DNA from: Hemerocallis citrina
Lineage: Eukaryota > Streptophyta > Magnoliopsida > Asparagales > Asphodelaceae
Assembly (NCBI GenBank): GCA_017893485.1
Contig: CM030363.1
Location: forward strand, 177,167,744 to 177,231,743
Direction of reading: 5' to 3'
DNA length: 64,000 nt
Program-made: the position numbers and the translations under genes
The notes under the pieces: model-generated
What the model saw: only the letters and a program-made list of their open reading frames with translations
Database searches by the model: none
Told to the model about the DNA's origin: nothing
Shown: positions 23,886 to 34,825 of the stretch, piece after piece
How the letters are laid out: each line of letters opens with the position of its first letter
How positions within the stretch are numbered: position 1 is the stretch's first letter

Positions 23886-24691
23886 CCCCTCTTTTTCTTC
23901 TCATTTCACACCAAAAACAAAACAAATCAAGAGAGGATAAAGAAAGAAAGTTAGAGAGTGTTCTTATTGCATTGGAGGCTTTTTGGAGTGCTCTTGCTAG
24001 GAGGAGAAGGACTAGGTGTTGCTTGTTGGAGCTACAAGTTGTGTCCCATGATCTTTGTTGCAAATTCTTCATAAGAGGTGGGTGATCTTGTGCTTTCTAA
24101 ATGTAGGGAATGCATGCTAGTAAGGTTAAATGAGTAGTAAAAATAAATTTGAGGTGATAAATATAGAACAAATCCATACTATTGTGTTGTGCCATGAATT
24201 GTAGAAATTTTGCTATGATAAAAGAAATTAATTGTCATCATGTTAGATAGAAATGAGAAAATGGAACATTGAGTTATTGCCATGAACAAACATACATGTT
24301 GATTTACAAATATCGAAATATATAATTGTATGAAGATTGTTGAGATTTCCCTTATAGTAAAAATAAATTTTTTGAGAAGTTAAATTGATACACAAAGATT
24401 CATTTAATTGGTTGTAAGAGAGACACATTGTTATTTTGATTAAATTGAAAAAATGCAATTCATGTTCATTAATGAAAGAAAAATAATTTGAAATTTAGAT
24501 ATAGTGTCTAAAATATCAATTAAAATTTCGTGAGTTATTGTTCTCAAGCAAACTCAGTCTAGATAAAATAATTGCAGCCTAATGAAAGATTAGATCGAAT
24601 GAAAAATAGGGTTTGTGAAGAAAATTGAATAACAGAAAAATTTAACAAAACAACATTGTTGTGTTTCCCAACCAGTAGTCGCAATGGACTT

Positions 24692-24753
24692 CTTGGCTAG
24701 CGGGTGCACCATAAGTCGGTACTGTACCGTGCGGGAGGTCCTGGGTTCGAAAC
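24692..24753 (+). other. tRNA-like module 1 of B1 5' LTR
   Basis: TTGGCTAGCGGGTGC resembles an A box and GGGTTCGAAAC (24743-24753) a B box lacking only the last C. The 3' LTR copy is at 37637-37697 with GGATTCGAAAC. Confidence 0.5.
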
Positions 24754-24812
24754 TTGTTAGACCCCTTTCATTTTGTTTTCGTTTAATTAAACCCAAAACC
24801 CGAGAGTCGGTA

Positions 24813-25324
24813 TTTGGGGATTTTGATATGTCATTATGAGAGAGAAGTCTCTTGGACTTCTTGGTTAGTGGGTAAGCCTTAAGGCTGTCACTGTGTGGTC
24901 GGGGTGCCTGGGTTCGAAACCTGTTGACGCCACTTTGTTTTTTTTTTTTTTTGGTTTTTAAATGAGTTCCCATGCAATTAAAATTTGGGGGAAAATTCTC
25001 ATATTCCTATAAAATGATATAGAATTTATTAAAAATAATTTCATAATTTTTCATGTATATTTGAGAAATTTGGGGATTTTGATATGTCATTATGACAGAG
25101 AAGTCTCTTGGACTTCTTGGTTAGTGGGTAAGCCTTAAGGCTGTCACTGTGTGGTCAGGGTGCATGGGTTCGAAACCTGTCGACGCCACTTTGTTTTTTT
25201 TTTTTGGTTTTTAAATGAGTTCCCATGCAATTAAAATTTGGGGGGAAATTCTCATATTCCTATAAAATGATATAGAATTTATTAAAAATAATTTCATAAT
25301 TTTTCATGTATATTTGAGAAATAA
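24813..25324 (+). repeat. 256-bp tandem duplication private to the B1 5' LTR
   Basis: The two copies, 24813-25068 and 25069-25324, both start TTTGGGGATTTTGATATGTC and both contain tRNA-like module 2. The 3' LTR has one copy only, so the duplication arose after B1 inserted. Confidence 0.92.
24861..24921 (+). other. tRNA-like module 2 of B1 5' LTR
   Basis: An A-box-like TTGGTTAGTGGG is followed by a perfect B box GGTTCGAAACC (24911-24921). It is duplicated at 25117-25177. A full tRNA cloverleaf is not formed. Confidence 0.55.
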
Positions 25325-28300
25325 AAAGGGGAATTGAGATAGAAAATCAGTTATTGACTTCAAAATTATTTACTTAAGAGTATGACAATTATTCTTAGAA
25401 GAAGAGTGAAATATTATTATGTAAATCGATTTCTCTTGAAGAGATTATACACTTTTGATTTAAGAAATACTTGATGTGGTTTGAGATATATTATATGTGA
25501 TTGAATTACTAAAGAGATTTTAAAGTGGGAGAATCTATGTTCATGAAAAGAAATATTGCTTTTAAAGAATTGTGAATGAATAAATGAATCATGAATAATG
25601 CTAAGATAAGACATTGGTTAAATTGTGAATAAGTTGAAGATAAGAATACATTGAGTTTAATACATGATTATTAAAGGGTATGAGTACCCATGGATTCTTG
25701 TACATGAAAGGTTGTAATATGGAGTTTAGTGAGACATCGGGTACCGGCATTGTTGAATTAAAAGATTTGAGTTATATTTTGAGATATGGCCTTGGAGGAA
25801 TCTCGGGATTTGTGATTAAGTCCGGTAGGGGGTAAAACTAACTCTAGGTATGATAATTTATTCATGTTTTGAATTTAAGAACTAGGCACTAAGAGAAGAT
25901 GTAGTAAACCTGGGCAAACGTAAGTGAGGCACTCTATATAGTCGGGCAGTGTACTCCGGGACTATAGACCCAGTCGGGCGGTGTACTCAGGGACTGAGTG
26001 TAACCCCTGTTTCCCTTATATATATGTATTTTCTGTGTATTTTCTGCATTTAAAGTTTTTGTAAATTATTTTTATCGCTTTCAATTTCTTTTGTCAAATT
26101 GTATTATTGGATCTCCTATTAAAATCTATTTTCGATCAACAACTTTATTTGATAATATTTTCTATGACTTTTATATTGTAATACAATTCTTATTTTTATT
26201 ATTACTCTTATTATTATTGTTGTTATTATTGATATTTCTGACTGGGTATTAAAAATCCACTTTTATTTACTAACTATATTTGTAGCATTTTAAATAAAGT
26301 CTATTTGTAATGCAAATTACATTTTATTATAATTCCTATTTCTATTGGGTATTTCATTTGTCTTCTATTGGATTTTTAACCCAAACCCTATTTCTATTTT
26401 TAACCCAAACCCAACTACCCAATATCTGTTGACACCCTAACCCACTACCCAAACCCACTTAACCACTCAAAACCCATTACCTGTATTAAACCCAAAACCC
26501 CTTACCATTACCCAAACCCTATATATAAACCTGTTTACCCAACCCTAACCTAACTTCCCCTATACTGTGTAAACCGCTGCTTCATCTCCTTCACCCCCCC
26601 TCCCCACCGCGATCCTTCTCATCCTCTCTGTGCAACCCTGTGCTTCCCCCGACCTTAAAACCCTATCCCCTGTGCACCCTGTTTCCTCGTCTTCTTCCTC
26701 TGCAACCTCCTGCATCGCGCCCGCAGGCTAGTCGCCGACGTAGCCTTGCTCTCGACAGCGTCCTCCCTGTGAACTCCTCAACCTCGGCAGCACCTCCACA
26801 GCGTGACCACCCATTGCACCGTCTCCCTCCCACTCTGCTGGTTCTCACCCTCCGACACACAGCCAGTATATCTCGATCGCCAAAGTCCCCTGTGCTGTCC
26901 TCCCTCTTCCTGATGCTTTTCCCTGAGCACACTGCCGTCTGCAGCCCTTTGGCCGCCGCCAGTCGCCGGGCCAGAACAGCCCTTGATGTTGTTATTGTGC
27001 ATGTGTTGTTTGATGGTGGTTCTTGATCAAGTGGATCTCGGCCGTCCGATCTTCTTGATCATCGTGATCATCATGTCCCCTTGGTTTTGATTCCTAGCCA
27101 TCCGTTGATTTGATCTTGATCATCACCATCGGGGTGATCTTGGCCGTCCGTTGGATCTTGATTATCATGCTTGATTGGATGTGGGCCGTCGATCTCCTCT
27201 TGATCATCCGATTAGATCCTAGCCATCCAATCTCCTCTTGATCGTGACAATCATGATGATCATCAACTTCCTTTGACCGCAACCGTTCGATCGATCGACC
27301 TTGATCTTCATTATTATCTTCATCATCAGGGAAATCTGACATTCCGATCTGATCCGATCATCTAGATCTTAATCTTCGATCTTAGCCATCCGATTGTGTT
27401 CGTGATCTCGATCGTCTTCATCTTGTTCGTGATCGTATGTTTGTGATTGGTTCGTCATCCATTCGTTGTGTTCGTGCCCGGAAATTCATTCCCTTATTCT
27501 TGCTCTTTGCTTTGTTTCCGTCGTCGTCTTCCAGGCAAGTAACTTGTACTCAATTTCTTTGTATGATACAAGTCATAAATACCGCTTGTAGTATAGTTGG
27601 GTTCTAGAGACAACTCGTGTGTGATGTATTTTTGATGAGTATTGTCTCTATGGTGCTATTGACCATAGTTTCCTCACGACACAAATTTGACATGAAACAA
27701 CTTAGGTTTTGACCGTTTTTGACGTGATTCTATTTGTGGGATAATTATGAGAATTAGTGTATTTGTTTGGATCCATGTGATATACTTGTTGTGGACATGC
27801 TATATATCCTATTTCATGATGTCTGAACACTTAGTAGACTCTATAACATGTTTGGTTGCATTTGAGACGAGTTTCGTATGTTGTATGTTGATTTGTTGTT
27901 AAGAGGAAAATCTGTATTTTGTCAGTGATCAGTTTTGATTGGTATTTTAGACCATATTAAGGTCAGTATCTTAACTTTAGTATTAAACATGATTTTTAGA
28001 TGATTTCGTCTTCTTTCCAAGCTTTCTGACCTTGATCGATTTCATTTTCATATGTGTGAGATATGACTATTTTACTACAGAGGTGTATTTCATTTCCTGA
28101 TTTCGTTTCTTGATGATTTTGATAACTAAACTATTTTGATACTAGTGCTAAACATATTATTTTGATCTGAAATTTTGGTCAGTATTTCTACACTTAATTA
28201 GGGATTACCCAGAATTTTGGTGGATTTTATTGATGAGTTTTATATGCCGTTTCATGCTTGTTCATAAAAACTATACTTGTTGGATTTTACTCGCTGTTCT

Positions 28301-29090
28301 GAAAAGATTTGTATTTTCACCCTAATTCCTTTTCCTGTATGAAAAATATTTATGAAATATGAAAGTTAGCTTATGTTGTCTATTTTCATCTCCCGTTGGC
28401 AGATTTGGATTTTGTTTCATGGTTTGCGAGATATTATAGTTTTCGTACAGCAGTGTTGGGAATTCCAGATTTTTCAAACTATCGTTTCTTGATGTTTTCT
28501 GATTTTTGTTGGCTAAACTAATCTTACTGAAAAATTATGAAACATTATATTCTGATACTAGACATATAGAGGAATGCCCCAGATTTTTCCTGGATTTATT
28601 TGAGGTGTTTTGATGCTGTTTTCCTGACTTTGAATTCGATTTACTGATTTCTGGCTGAACGTATTTTTTGGTTTCAAATTAGTTTTGAGTTAGGTTTTTC
28701 TGAAACACTATATGACTTATATGTATCCACTGGATTCGGTTGGAAGTCTATCTTCCAGATTCTCTGACAGATTCAAGTTTTGATATTTTTGGAAATGGAA
28801 ATCGCTGTTTTAGTATTGTACTGTCATGCTGTCCTGAATTAGGAAGTACCCTATTTTGTTCTGTTATATGACTATCTTACCATCTGTACATGCTTATCTA
28901 TTATTCTAAACTTGTAGGTCGTTAAATCATTCTAGATTTACTCTGTTTCATGCACATGCACATCTTTCTGATAATAATTATAAAATGATCAAGCTGGGAT
29001 TTATGGGAATGATCTAGTAGTGGGAAAGTATAAAAATGTGTACTTAGAAGGGGGCCCATGTTTCCCATATGATTATCTATTATCTATTAT

Positions 29091-29255
29091 CTGACCTTGT
29101 CTACATTACTTCCCTATAGGAGGGTGTAGGGAAGAAGAGAACCACTAGGTTCTATCTGTCTGTCTGGATCTGTTATCTGACCATGTCTACAATACTTCCT
29201 ATAGGAAGGTGTAGAGAAGAAGAGAACCACTAGGTTCTATCTGTCTGTCTGATCT
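29091..29255. repeat. ~85-bp direct repeat, two copies, in A2
   Basis: Both copies contain ACTTCC(C)TATAGGA(A/G)GGTGTAG and AAGAGAACCACTAGGTTC then TATCTGTCTGTCTG. Confidence 0.88.
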
Positions 29256-29411
29256 GATTATCTGATATCTGTCTGAACCCTGAGTACACGGCCCTATATG
29301 ATCCCCTACGAAATCTACAAACGTAACTATTTTGAATGTAGCAACCATGTGATAAAAGGATGGCACATGAAGTGCTACCTAGTTAGCAATTAATACAAGA
29401 CTTATAAAAAT

Positions 29412-29525
29412 TTGAATCTGACATCTGTATCTGTATCTGTATCTGTATCTGAATCTGAATCTGAATCGGTTATCTATATCTGTTATCTGGTTATCTGGTT
29501 ATCTGATTATCTGTTATCTATCTGA
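29412..29525. repeat. ATCTGT/ATCTGA hexamer repeat in A2
   Basis: It is a degenerate run of ATCTGT, ATCTGA and TATCTGGT units. Confidence 0.85.
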
Positions 29526-30449
29526 TACTATCACTTGACACCATTATTTGACACTATCTATATATCTGTATGCTTGCTATTTGATTCTTGACACTTGACA
29601 CATGTTAATATACCATGCTAGTTGATTCTGCTATACCATACTAAATCTGTTTCGGCTATTATTTAGATTTGTTAGTTTTCCATGTACTTGTATCCTGCAC
29701 TACAAGCGGCCCGTAACTTGCATTGACGGGTATCTTGTTTCTTTTTCCTTCTTCCTGCAATTTGTCAAATTGCAGATTTTGGTGATCGGCTGCCAGATGG
29801 AGTATGTGATCTAAAGTTCTAGTTGGCTGGAGCTTTTTCTATCTTCATTTACTTCCTGTTGCTTATTTTGAACAATGTATCTGTTACTTGGATTCTTTGT
29901 GTTTGGGCAGTATGACCCATGATTTTTAACTTGTTCAGATCTGATTTCTTTGAGATTAATACATTTTGTTTGAAGTAAATTCTATTGGTATATTGATTCA
30001 ATTATGCATGTATGGTTGATTCTCTTGCTTCCAACTCTAATTATTTTGTGAGATGTTGTAAAGATTCCTGAACAGCTTATGGATGATAAAAATCATTCGC
30101 TGGACCAGTGTTACGTGCTCGTATTTCGTATTTTTGGGAAGCGGGGCATGACACTGAGGTTGCTTCGATGGAGACGAGCTTTTATTTTAAATCCGGGACT
30201 ATGCATAGTCAGGGCGGATAGTTTGCCGTACTCCAGTGTATATACGTATACCGGAGCTAGAGGGGCACTTGCGGGGTGTTCGCACGATGAGGAGTCTGTT
30301 ATAACAGTCGGGAGGTGTACTCTGGGATTGGGATCCGTTCGTGGAATGTCTAAACCTTTTTTTTATTACTGGGTAGTTTTCATGGCGAGGGATCCAACCC
30401 TTCAATGTGGAGTACGTAGGTGCTTACCCTCGGAACAATGTAGTATGGA

Positions 30450-30476
30450 ATGCATAGAATCCGAACAAGTATGCAT
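30450..30476. other. Conserved LTR hairpin (ATGCATA / TATGCAT)
   Basis: A 7-bp perfect stem closes a 13-nt loop GAATCCGAACAAG. The same stem and loop occur in the antisense LTR (5732-5758). With a 12-nt loop they occur in both family C 3' segments (20131-20156, 21667-21692). Near-perfect versions are at 109-135 and 43317-43343. The flanking words TGTAGTATGG and TTAGTGTCAT or TTAGAGAGTCA are also conserved. It may act in RNA 3'-end formation or packaging, but the function is unknown. Confidence 0.65.
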
Positions 30477-30936
30477 TAGTGTCATCTTAGTATAAAATAT
30501 CTGCATTAGGCATTAAGGCATTGCATACACTTATATGTTTAGAGTAGTCACATGTAACACTTTATTTGTATTCAAGTTTGTGGTTTGTTAAAGTATTAAG
30601 ATCGTTATATTTTCGGCATAGAGAGGATGGCCGTGTATAACATTTTCGTCGGTTGTAAGCAACTGGCGTGCACACCGTTTTATATGCAGGAGATGGATTT
30701 TCATGAAGATATAAAGTTGATATGCTGCTGTTGATTTATTTAAATTTTAAAGATGTTGAAATTGTATAATTTTTCATTATTGTACTTCATTTTACCTTCC
30801 GCTGTGTAAGTAATTGTAAAAGACTCTGTTGTATTATAAAAAGTTCAAATTTCCTTGTAAAATTGTACGAAGTGAAGTGTAAAGATCCTGTGGAACTTCG
30901 AATTCGGCCTTATTTAGAATTTGGGACGTTACAGAG

Positions 30937-30952
30937 TGGTATCAGAGCCACA
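30937..30952 (+). promoter_or_regulatory. B1 primer binding site, initiator methionine tRNA type
   Basis: TGGTATCAGAGCCACA begins three bases after the 5' LTR end. The core TGGTATCAGAGC is the common plant primer site complementary to the 3' end of initiator tRNA-Met. Confidence 0.92.
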
Positions 30953-31096
30953 CTTCATAAGTAGTACAAATTTATAGGGAACAACACTCTAGAGTGGACA
31001 TTAGAGTGTGAGTTTCAACTTATAAAGATTTAAATGTAAGTAACTTACGTTTGTGTTGCTCTATATGATGACATTTTCTCCTCTTTTCCCTATAAG

Positions 31097-31560
31097 ATGG
31101 CCAATCATCATGATCCCCAGAATGAGGCACATTTGTTTGTCCCCTTCTGGGATGAAGAGGAAGAGCCAATGGAGGAAGAAGAAGAACCATAGGAGATAGA
31201 AGAGGAATTCCCCGAGTCCAGGGAGATTACTCCACCTTCGCCTAACTTTCTCGAAGAATCCTTAGACGAAGAACTCGTTCCAGATGATCAAGATGATATT
31301 GTTGCTTCTCTTCAAAGAGAATTGGATGCTCAAAAGTGGAGAGTAAACCACTTGGAAGGGCAAAAGATAAGGAGCGCATTCAGGAGCTGAGTTTTCAAGT
31401 GTGTGAACTCGAGAAGGTTCAGCACGTGAATGATCGACACTTTGCCAAGTTGGACCACATCACTCGCTGGGACAAGCAGGAGCGGCATCAGAAATTTGGA
31501 GATATGAAGGAGGAAATTCAGGAACTACAGGAAGCAGCCAAGAGAAACCGTAGAATCTAG
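31097..31560 (+). pseudogene. Acidic, coiled-coil-like ORF upstream of B1 gag (broken)
   Basis: A reading frame opens at ATG 31097 between the primer binding site and gag. It encodes an N-terminal part very rich in glutamate and aspartate (a TAG interrupts at codon 32) and then a charged, heptad-like segment with ERIQELSFQVCELEK and GDMKEEIQELQEAAKR. A single shift near 31335 joins the two parts, and the end is at 31558-31560. Typical Tekay elements go from primer site to gag directly, so this is an extra module of ~150 codons. No domain or function is recognised. It could be a leader ORF or the 5' exon of a gag fusion, since a splice-acceptor-like TATGACTCAG stands just before the gag ATG. 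Confidence 0.5.
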
Positions 31561-31712
31561 GATATCTTTTGTTAAAAGGATGTAATGGATGTGATAAAGC
31601 AAGTTTTTTCTTTCTGAATGTAAAAAGTTTAAATTTGGAATGAATAAATTTTGTTCAAGAGATGTTATTTGTGTTATTTATAATGATTAATGATGAATTT
31701 TATGACTCAGAA

Positions 31713-32680
31713 ATGGCACGAAGGAATAGGTTCGGCGAAGGGCATAGCGGTGAGAATGGGCTAGATTTGGAGACCGAACTAGCTCGAGTATATCAGACCT
31801 TGAATGCTTTCGCTGCCAACATCACCGGGAACGCTGGGACAGGGCTAGCTGTGCATGTCCCTGAAGCAATCAGGTTGGTAGAGTCATTTAAAAGGATGAG
31901 GCCACCTGTGTTTAAGGGCTAGGCAAATCCAGATGCTGCTAATAATTGGATTAGGCAGATTGAGATAGTCTTTGAAGTGCTAGAGACCCCAGAGGCAAGT
32001 AAGGTGAAGTTGGCCACCATCTAGCTAGAGAAAGATGCAGGAGTTTTGTGGCAATCACTGAAAAGGGCTTTGGGAAATGTGCAGCTTACTTGGGAAGACT
32101 TTCTTGGATAATTCAGAAGTCACTATTTTCCCATAGGATGTTCAAGAGAAGAAGGCTATGGAATTTTTGGGCTTGCAATAGAGAGGTATGACAGTGCGGG
32201 AGTATGAGACCAAATTCAATCAACTCTTAAGGTACGCGCCGGAAATGGTTCTAGACGAAGCCAAGAAAGTGCAGAAGTTTGAGCAAGGGTTGAGGCCAAG
32301 CTTGAGGACCCGCATGATACCCCTAGGTATCCGAAGATTTGAGAAGGTGGTCAGGAGGGCTACTGCTACTGAGTCAGATATGAACCAGTTCCAGGAAGTA
32401 CAAGTCAAGAAGAGTAATTGGAGCATTGGCAAGAGGCCTGTAGCAGCCGGGCAATTTCAGGGGACAGCCCCCATCACAGCGTTTCAAACCAACCGGAGAA
32501 AATGCTGTTGCAGTGACTGGAAGGGTACCCACCTGCTTCAAGTGTGGAGAGTCAGGCCACTTAGCTCCTGGGTGTACCAAGTCGTAGGTGAGCAAGACTT
32601 GTTATCTTTGTGGCAAGGAGGGCCACATCAAGCCATTTTGCCCCCAGCTTCAGCGGGAAGGGCCGAGTCAGAAGCAGTCC
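31713..32680 (+). pseudogene. B1 gag (capsid-nucleocapsid), broken
   Basis: Gag forms the virus-like particle and packages element RNA. The start is ATG 31713 (MARRNRFGEG). The capsid region includes PEAIRLVESFKRMRPPVFKG, WIRQIEIVFEVLETPE, and MTVREYETKFNQLLRYAPE followed by KFEQGLRPSLRTRM, all typical of plant chromovirus gag. Two CX2CX4HX4C zinc knuckles are present (32534-32575, CFKCGESGHLAPGC; 32600-32641, CYLCGKEGHIKPFC). In-frame stops occur at 31920, 32022, ~32110 and 32179, and there is a stop between the knuckles, plus a frame change between ~32460 and 32530. Nothing here can make full Gag. Confidence 0.88.
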
Positions 32681-32699
32681 AACCCAGGGCAGAAGCAAT

Positions 32700-33256
32700 T
32701 TCGGCAGTGGCGAGTGTTCGCTTTGACCGAGGCCGATGCTGATGATGTGGACAACGTCATCACCGAAGACATTCAGATAAATGGAATAAAAGCATCAGTT
32801 TTATTTGGTACTGGATCATCGCACACATTTGTGTCACCTTCATTTGCAAAACGATTGGATGTCGAACCTAAATTTTTTCCTGGAAAAGTTCTATCTGTGG
32901 CTACTCCGTTAGGAGAAAACTTGACTACCAACCGATATTATGAAGGGTGTGATCTTGAGATCGGAGGCAGGCTTTTTGGCATCGACCTCATTGAGTTGGT
33001 AGTTTTAGGGGTCGACATCATTATTGGCATAGACTAGATGTCAGTTTACAGTGCCACTATTGAGCGCAAGAGCAAGGAGGTTATGGTGCAGGCACCTGGA
33101 GGACCAACAGTTACATTTCATGGGAAGAGGAAGTGTAAGCAGTTGGTAGCAGCTTTGGCGGAGCAGAAGGTTCCTGAAGAAGTGAGGCAGATTCCTGTGG
33201 TCCGAAATTTTCCAGTAGTGTTTCTTGAAGATCTACCTAGGCTTCCTCCTCATTGA
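32700..33256 (+). pseudogene. B1 protease, active-site aspartate replaced
   Basis: The retropepsin-like aspartic protease cuts the polyprotein. The expected D(S/T)G motif reads LFGTGSSHTFVS (codons from ~32801), so the catalytic aspartate is glycine. The later GVDIIIGID resembles the usual ILGMDWL but is followed by TAG (33035-33037) where tryptophan is expected. The linker towards RT follows, with a TGA at 33254-33256. The gene continues into RT in the same frame. Confidence 0.88.
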
Positions 33257-34825
33257 GATGTAGAGTTCAATATCACCGTTCAGCCAGGGAGTGCACCCAT
33301 TTTCAAGGCACCATACAGAATGACGCCGGTTGAGCAAGATGAGATCAAGAAGCAGATTGAAGAGTTTTTGGGCAAAGGATTCATCAGGCCTAGTGTGTCA
33401 CCTTGGGGAGCCCCAGTTCTTTTGGTGAAGAAGAAGGATGGATCGATGAGGATGTGCATCGACTACAGAGAATTGAATAAGGTTATAGTGCAGAACAAGT
33501 ATCCAATTCCTCGAATCGATGATCTGTTCGACCGTCTACAAGGAGCGGCTATTTTCTCCAAGATAGACTTGCAGTCAGGATATCACCAAGTCCGAGTAAA
33601 GGAAGAAGATGTGCACAAGACGGCTTTCCGAACTAGGCATGGTCACTATGAGTTTCTAGTCATGCCGTTTGGAGTAACCAATGCACCTGCTATCTTCATA
33701 GACATAATGAACAGTGTCCTACGACCGTTCATTGATTCTTTTATCGTTGTGTTCATTGACGACATATTGGTCTATTCCAAGTCAGAAGAAGAGCATGCCA
33801 AGCACCTAGCAAAGGTACTGAAGAAGCTACAAGAGCAGAAACTGTATGCAAAGCTATCCAAATGTGACTTCTGGAAAACTGAAGTCGCCTTCCTGGGTCA
33901 CATACTTTCTAAGGAGGAAGTGGCTATTGACCTACAGAAGATTGAGGCAGTGAAAGATTGGCCAAGACCGACCACAGTGAAAGAGATTAGGAGCTTTCTG
34001 GGTTTAACTGGATACTACAGAAGATTCATTCAGGGCTACTCCCAGATAGCTGTTCCACTCACAGGACTTACAAGGAAGAACGTGAGTTTCAAATGGTCGG
34101 AGCAGTGTGAAGCTAGCTTTGAGGAGTTGAAGGGAAGGTTGACTACCGCTCCCATTTTGGCTTTGCCAAGAGCAGGAGCCAACTATGATGTCTACAGCGA
34201 TGCTTTCCATCGCTGTTTGGGCTGTGTGCTGATGCAAGAGGGAAAGATAATAGCTTATGGGTCTAGACAGCTGAGACCGCATGAAAAGAATTACCCAACC
34301 CATGATCTGGAGTTAGCAGCGATCAACTTTGCTTTGAAGCAGTGGAGACATTACGTGTACGGGGAGAAGGTCAACATGTACACGGATCATAAGATTCTGA
34401 AGTATATCAATCAGCAGAGGGACTTGAATCTGAGGCAAAAGAGATGGTTAGAAGTGTTGGACGACATCCGACCTGAAATCAAGTACCATCCAGGCAAGGC
34501 CAATGTTGTGGCTGATGTGCTCAGCAGGAAGTGCAGTTTGTCCCGATTGATCACAACTCAGGAGAAGTTGGCAGAGGAGCTTGATCGAGCAGAGAATGAG
34601 GTGGTTTTGCAAGGTTTGGGAGCTTCCTTAGCTCAGTTAAGGATTCAACCTACTTTGAGAGACAGAATCATCGACAGTCAGAAGACCGATCCAGAGATTC
34701 AGGAGATGATGGAGCAGGTTGGCATTGGTAGGTTGGCAGAATTTCAGGTGAAGGATGAGGTGTTGTGGTTTGGAGAGCGGCTGTGTGTGCCAGATCAAGC
34801 GAAACTGAAGGAGAGTATTCTTTAG
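33257..34825 (+). CDS. B1 reverse transcriptase-RNase H, long open segment of the pol pseudogene
   Basis: RT copies element RNA into DNA and RNase H removes the RNA strand. An uninterrupted 501-codon frame runs from ATG 33320 to TAG 34823-34825. In its numbering the RT shows [20 protein letters not shown] (20-39), CIDYRELN (46-53), catalytic D83 in [11 protein letters not shown], and FIDD (145-148) as the YxDD box. RNase H shows D294 (YSDA), E331, D356 (YTDHK) and D399, so all four metal ligands are kept. The true frame enters from the protease side, so ATG 33320 is only the first methionine of the open part. Although open, it is flanked by stops on both sides and is part of a dead polyprotein. 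Confidence 0.92.
   Translation, partial: DVEFNITVQPGSAPIFKAPYRMTPVEQDEIKKQIEEFLGKGFIRPSVSPWGAPVLLVKKKDGSMRMCIDYRELNKVIVQNKYPIPRIDDLFDRLQGAAIFSKIDLQSGYHQVRVKEEDVHKTAFRTRHGHYEFLVMPFGVTNAPAIFIDIMNSVLRPFIDSFIVVFIDDILVYSKSEEEHAKHLAKVLKKLQEQKLYAKLSKCDFWKTEVAFLGHILSKEEVAIDLQKIEAVKDWPRPTTVKEIRSFLGLTGYYRRFIQGYSQIAVPLTGLTRKNVSFKWSEQCEASFEELKGRLTTAPILALPRAGANYDVYSDAFHRCLGCVLMQEGKIIAYGSRQLRPHEKNYPTHDLELAAINFALKQWRHYVYGEKVNMYTDHKILKYINQQRDLNLRQKRWLEVLDDIRPEIKYHPGKANVVADVLSRKCSLSRLITTQEKLAEELDRAENEVVLQGLGASLAQLRIQPTLRDRIIDSQKTDPEIQEMMEQVGIGRLAEFQVKDEVLWFGERLCVPDQAKLKESIL

Larger units (their letters stand above)
25999..30153 (+). mobile_element. Solo family A LTR (A2) nested in the B1 5' LTR
   Basis: It starts TGTAACCCC and ends GGGGCATGACA, with perfect target duplications CTGAG (25994-25998 and 30154-30158). 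Removing it and one CTGAG restores the continuity seen in the 3' LTR at 44667. The length is 4155 bp with no coding capacity. A TATA-like TATATAAA is at 26522-26529, followed by a C-rich block to ~27020 and then TTGATC-rich text. ORFs in the C-rich block share no protein similarity with those in A3, so they are not genes. Confidence 0.9.
23367..30933 (+). mobile_element. B1 5' LTR, split by solo LTR A2
   Basis: It begins TGGAACATCCC (TGTAACATCCC in the 3' LTR) and ends GGGACGTTACA directly before the primer binding site. The parts 23367-25998 and 30159-30933 give about 3.4 kb without the nested LTR. That length includes a private 256-bp tandem duplication (24813-25324) that the 3' LTR lacks. 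It contains the promoter, tRNA-like modules and the conserved hairpin. Confidence 0.9.

Noticed and set aside
26640..27026. 128-codon ORF in the C-rich block of LTR A2
   Set aside because: The equivalent block of A3 (55347-55745) has an unrelated reading, so there is no conserved protein; the ORFs follow from high C content.
31561..31710. Leader intron between the acidic ORF and gag of B1
   Set aside because: An acceptor-like TATGACTCAG exists, but I could not find a convincing donor at the end of the acidic ORF; left as a question only.
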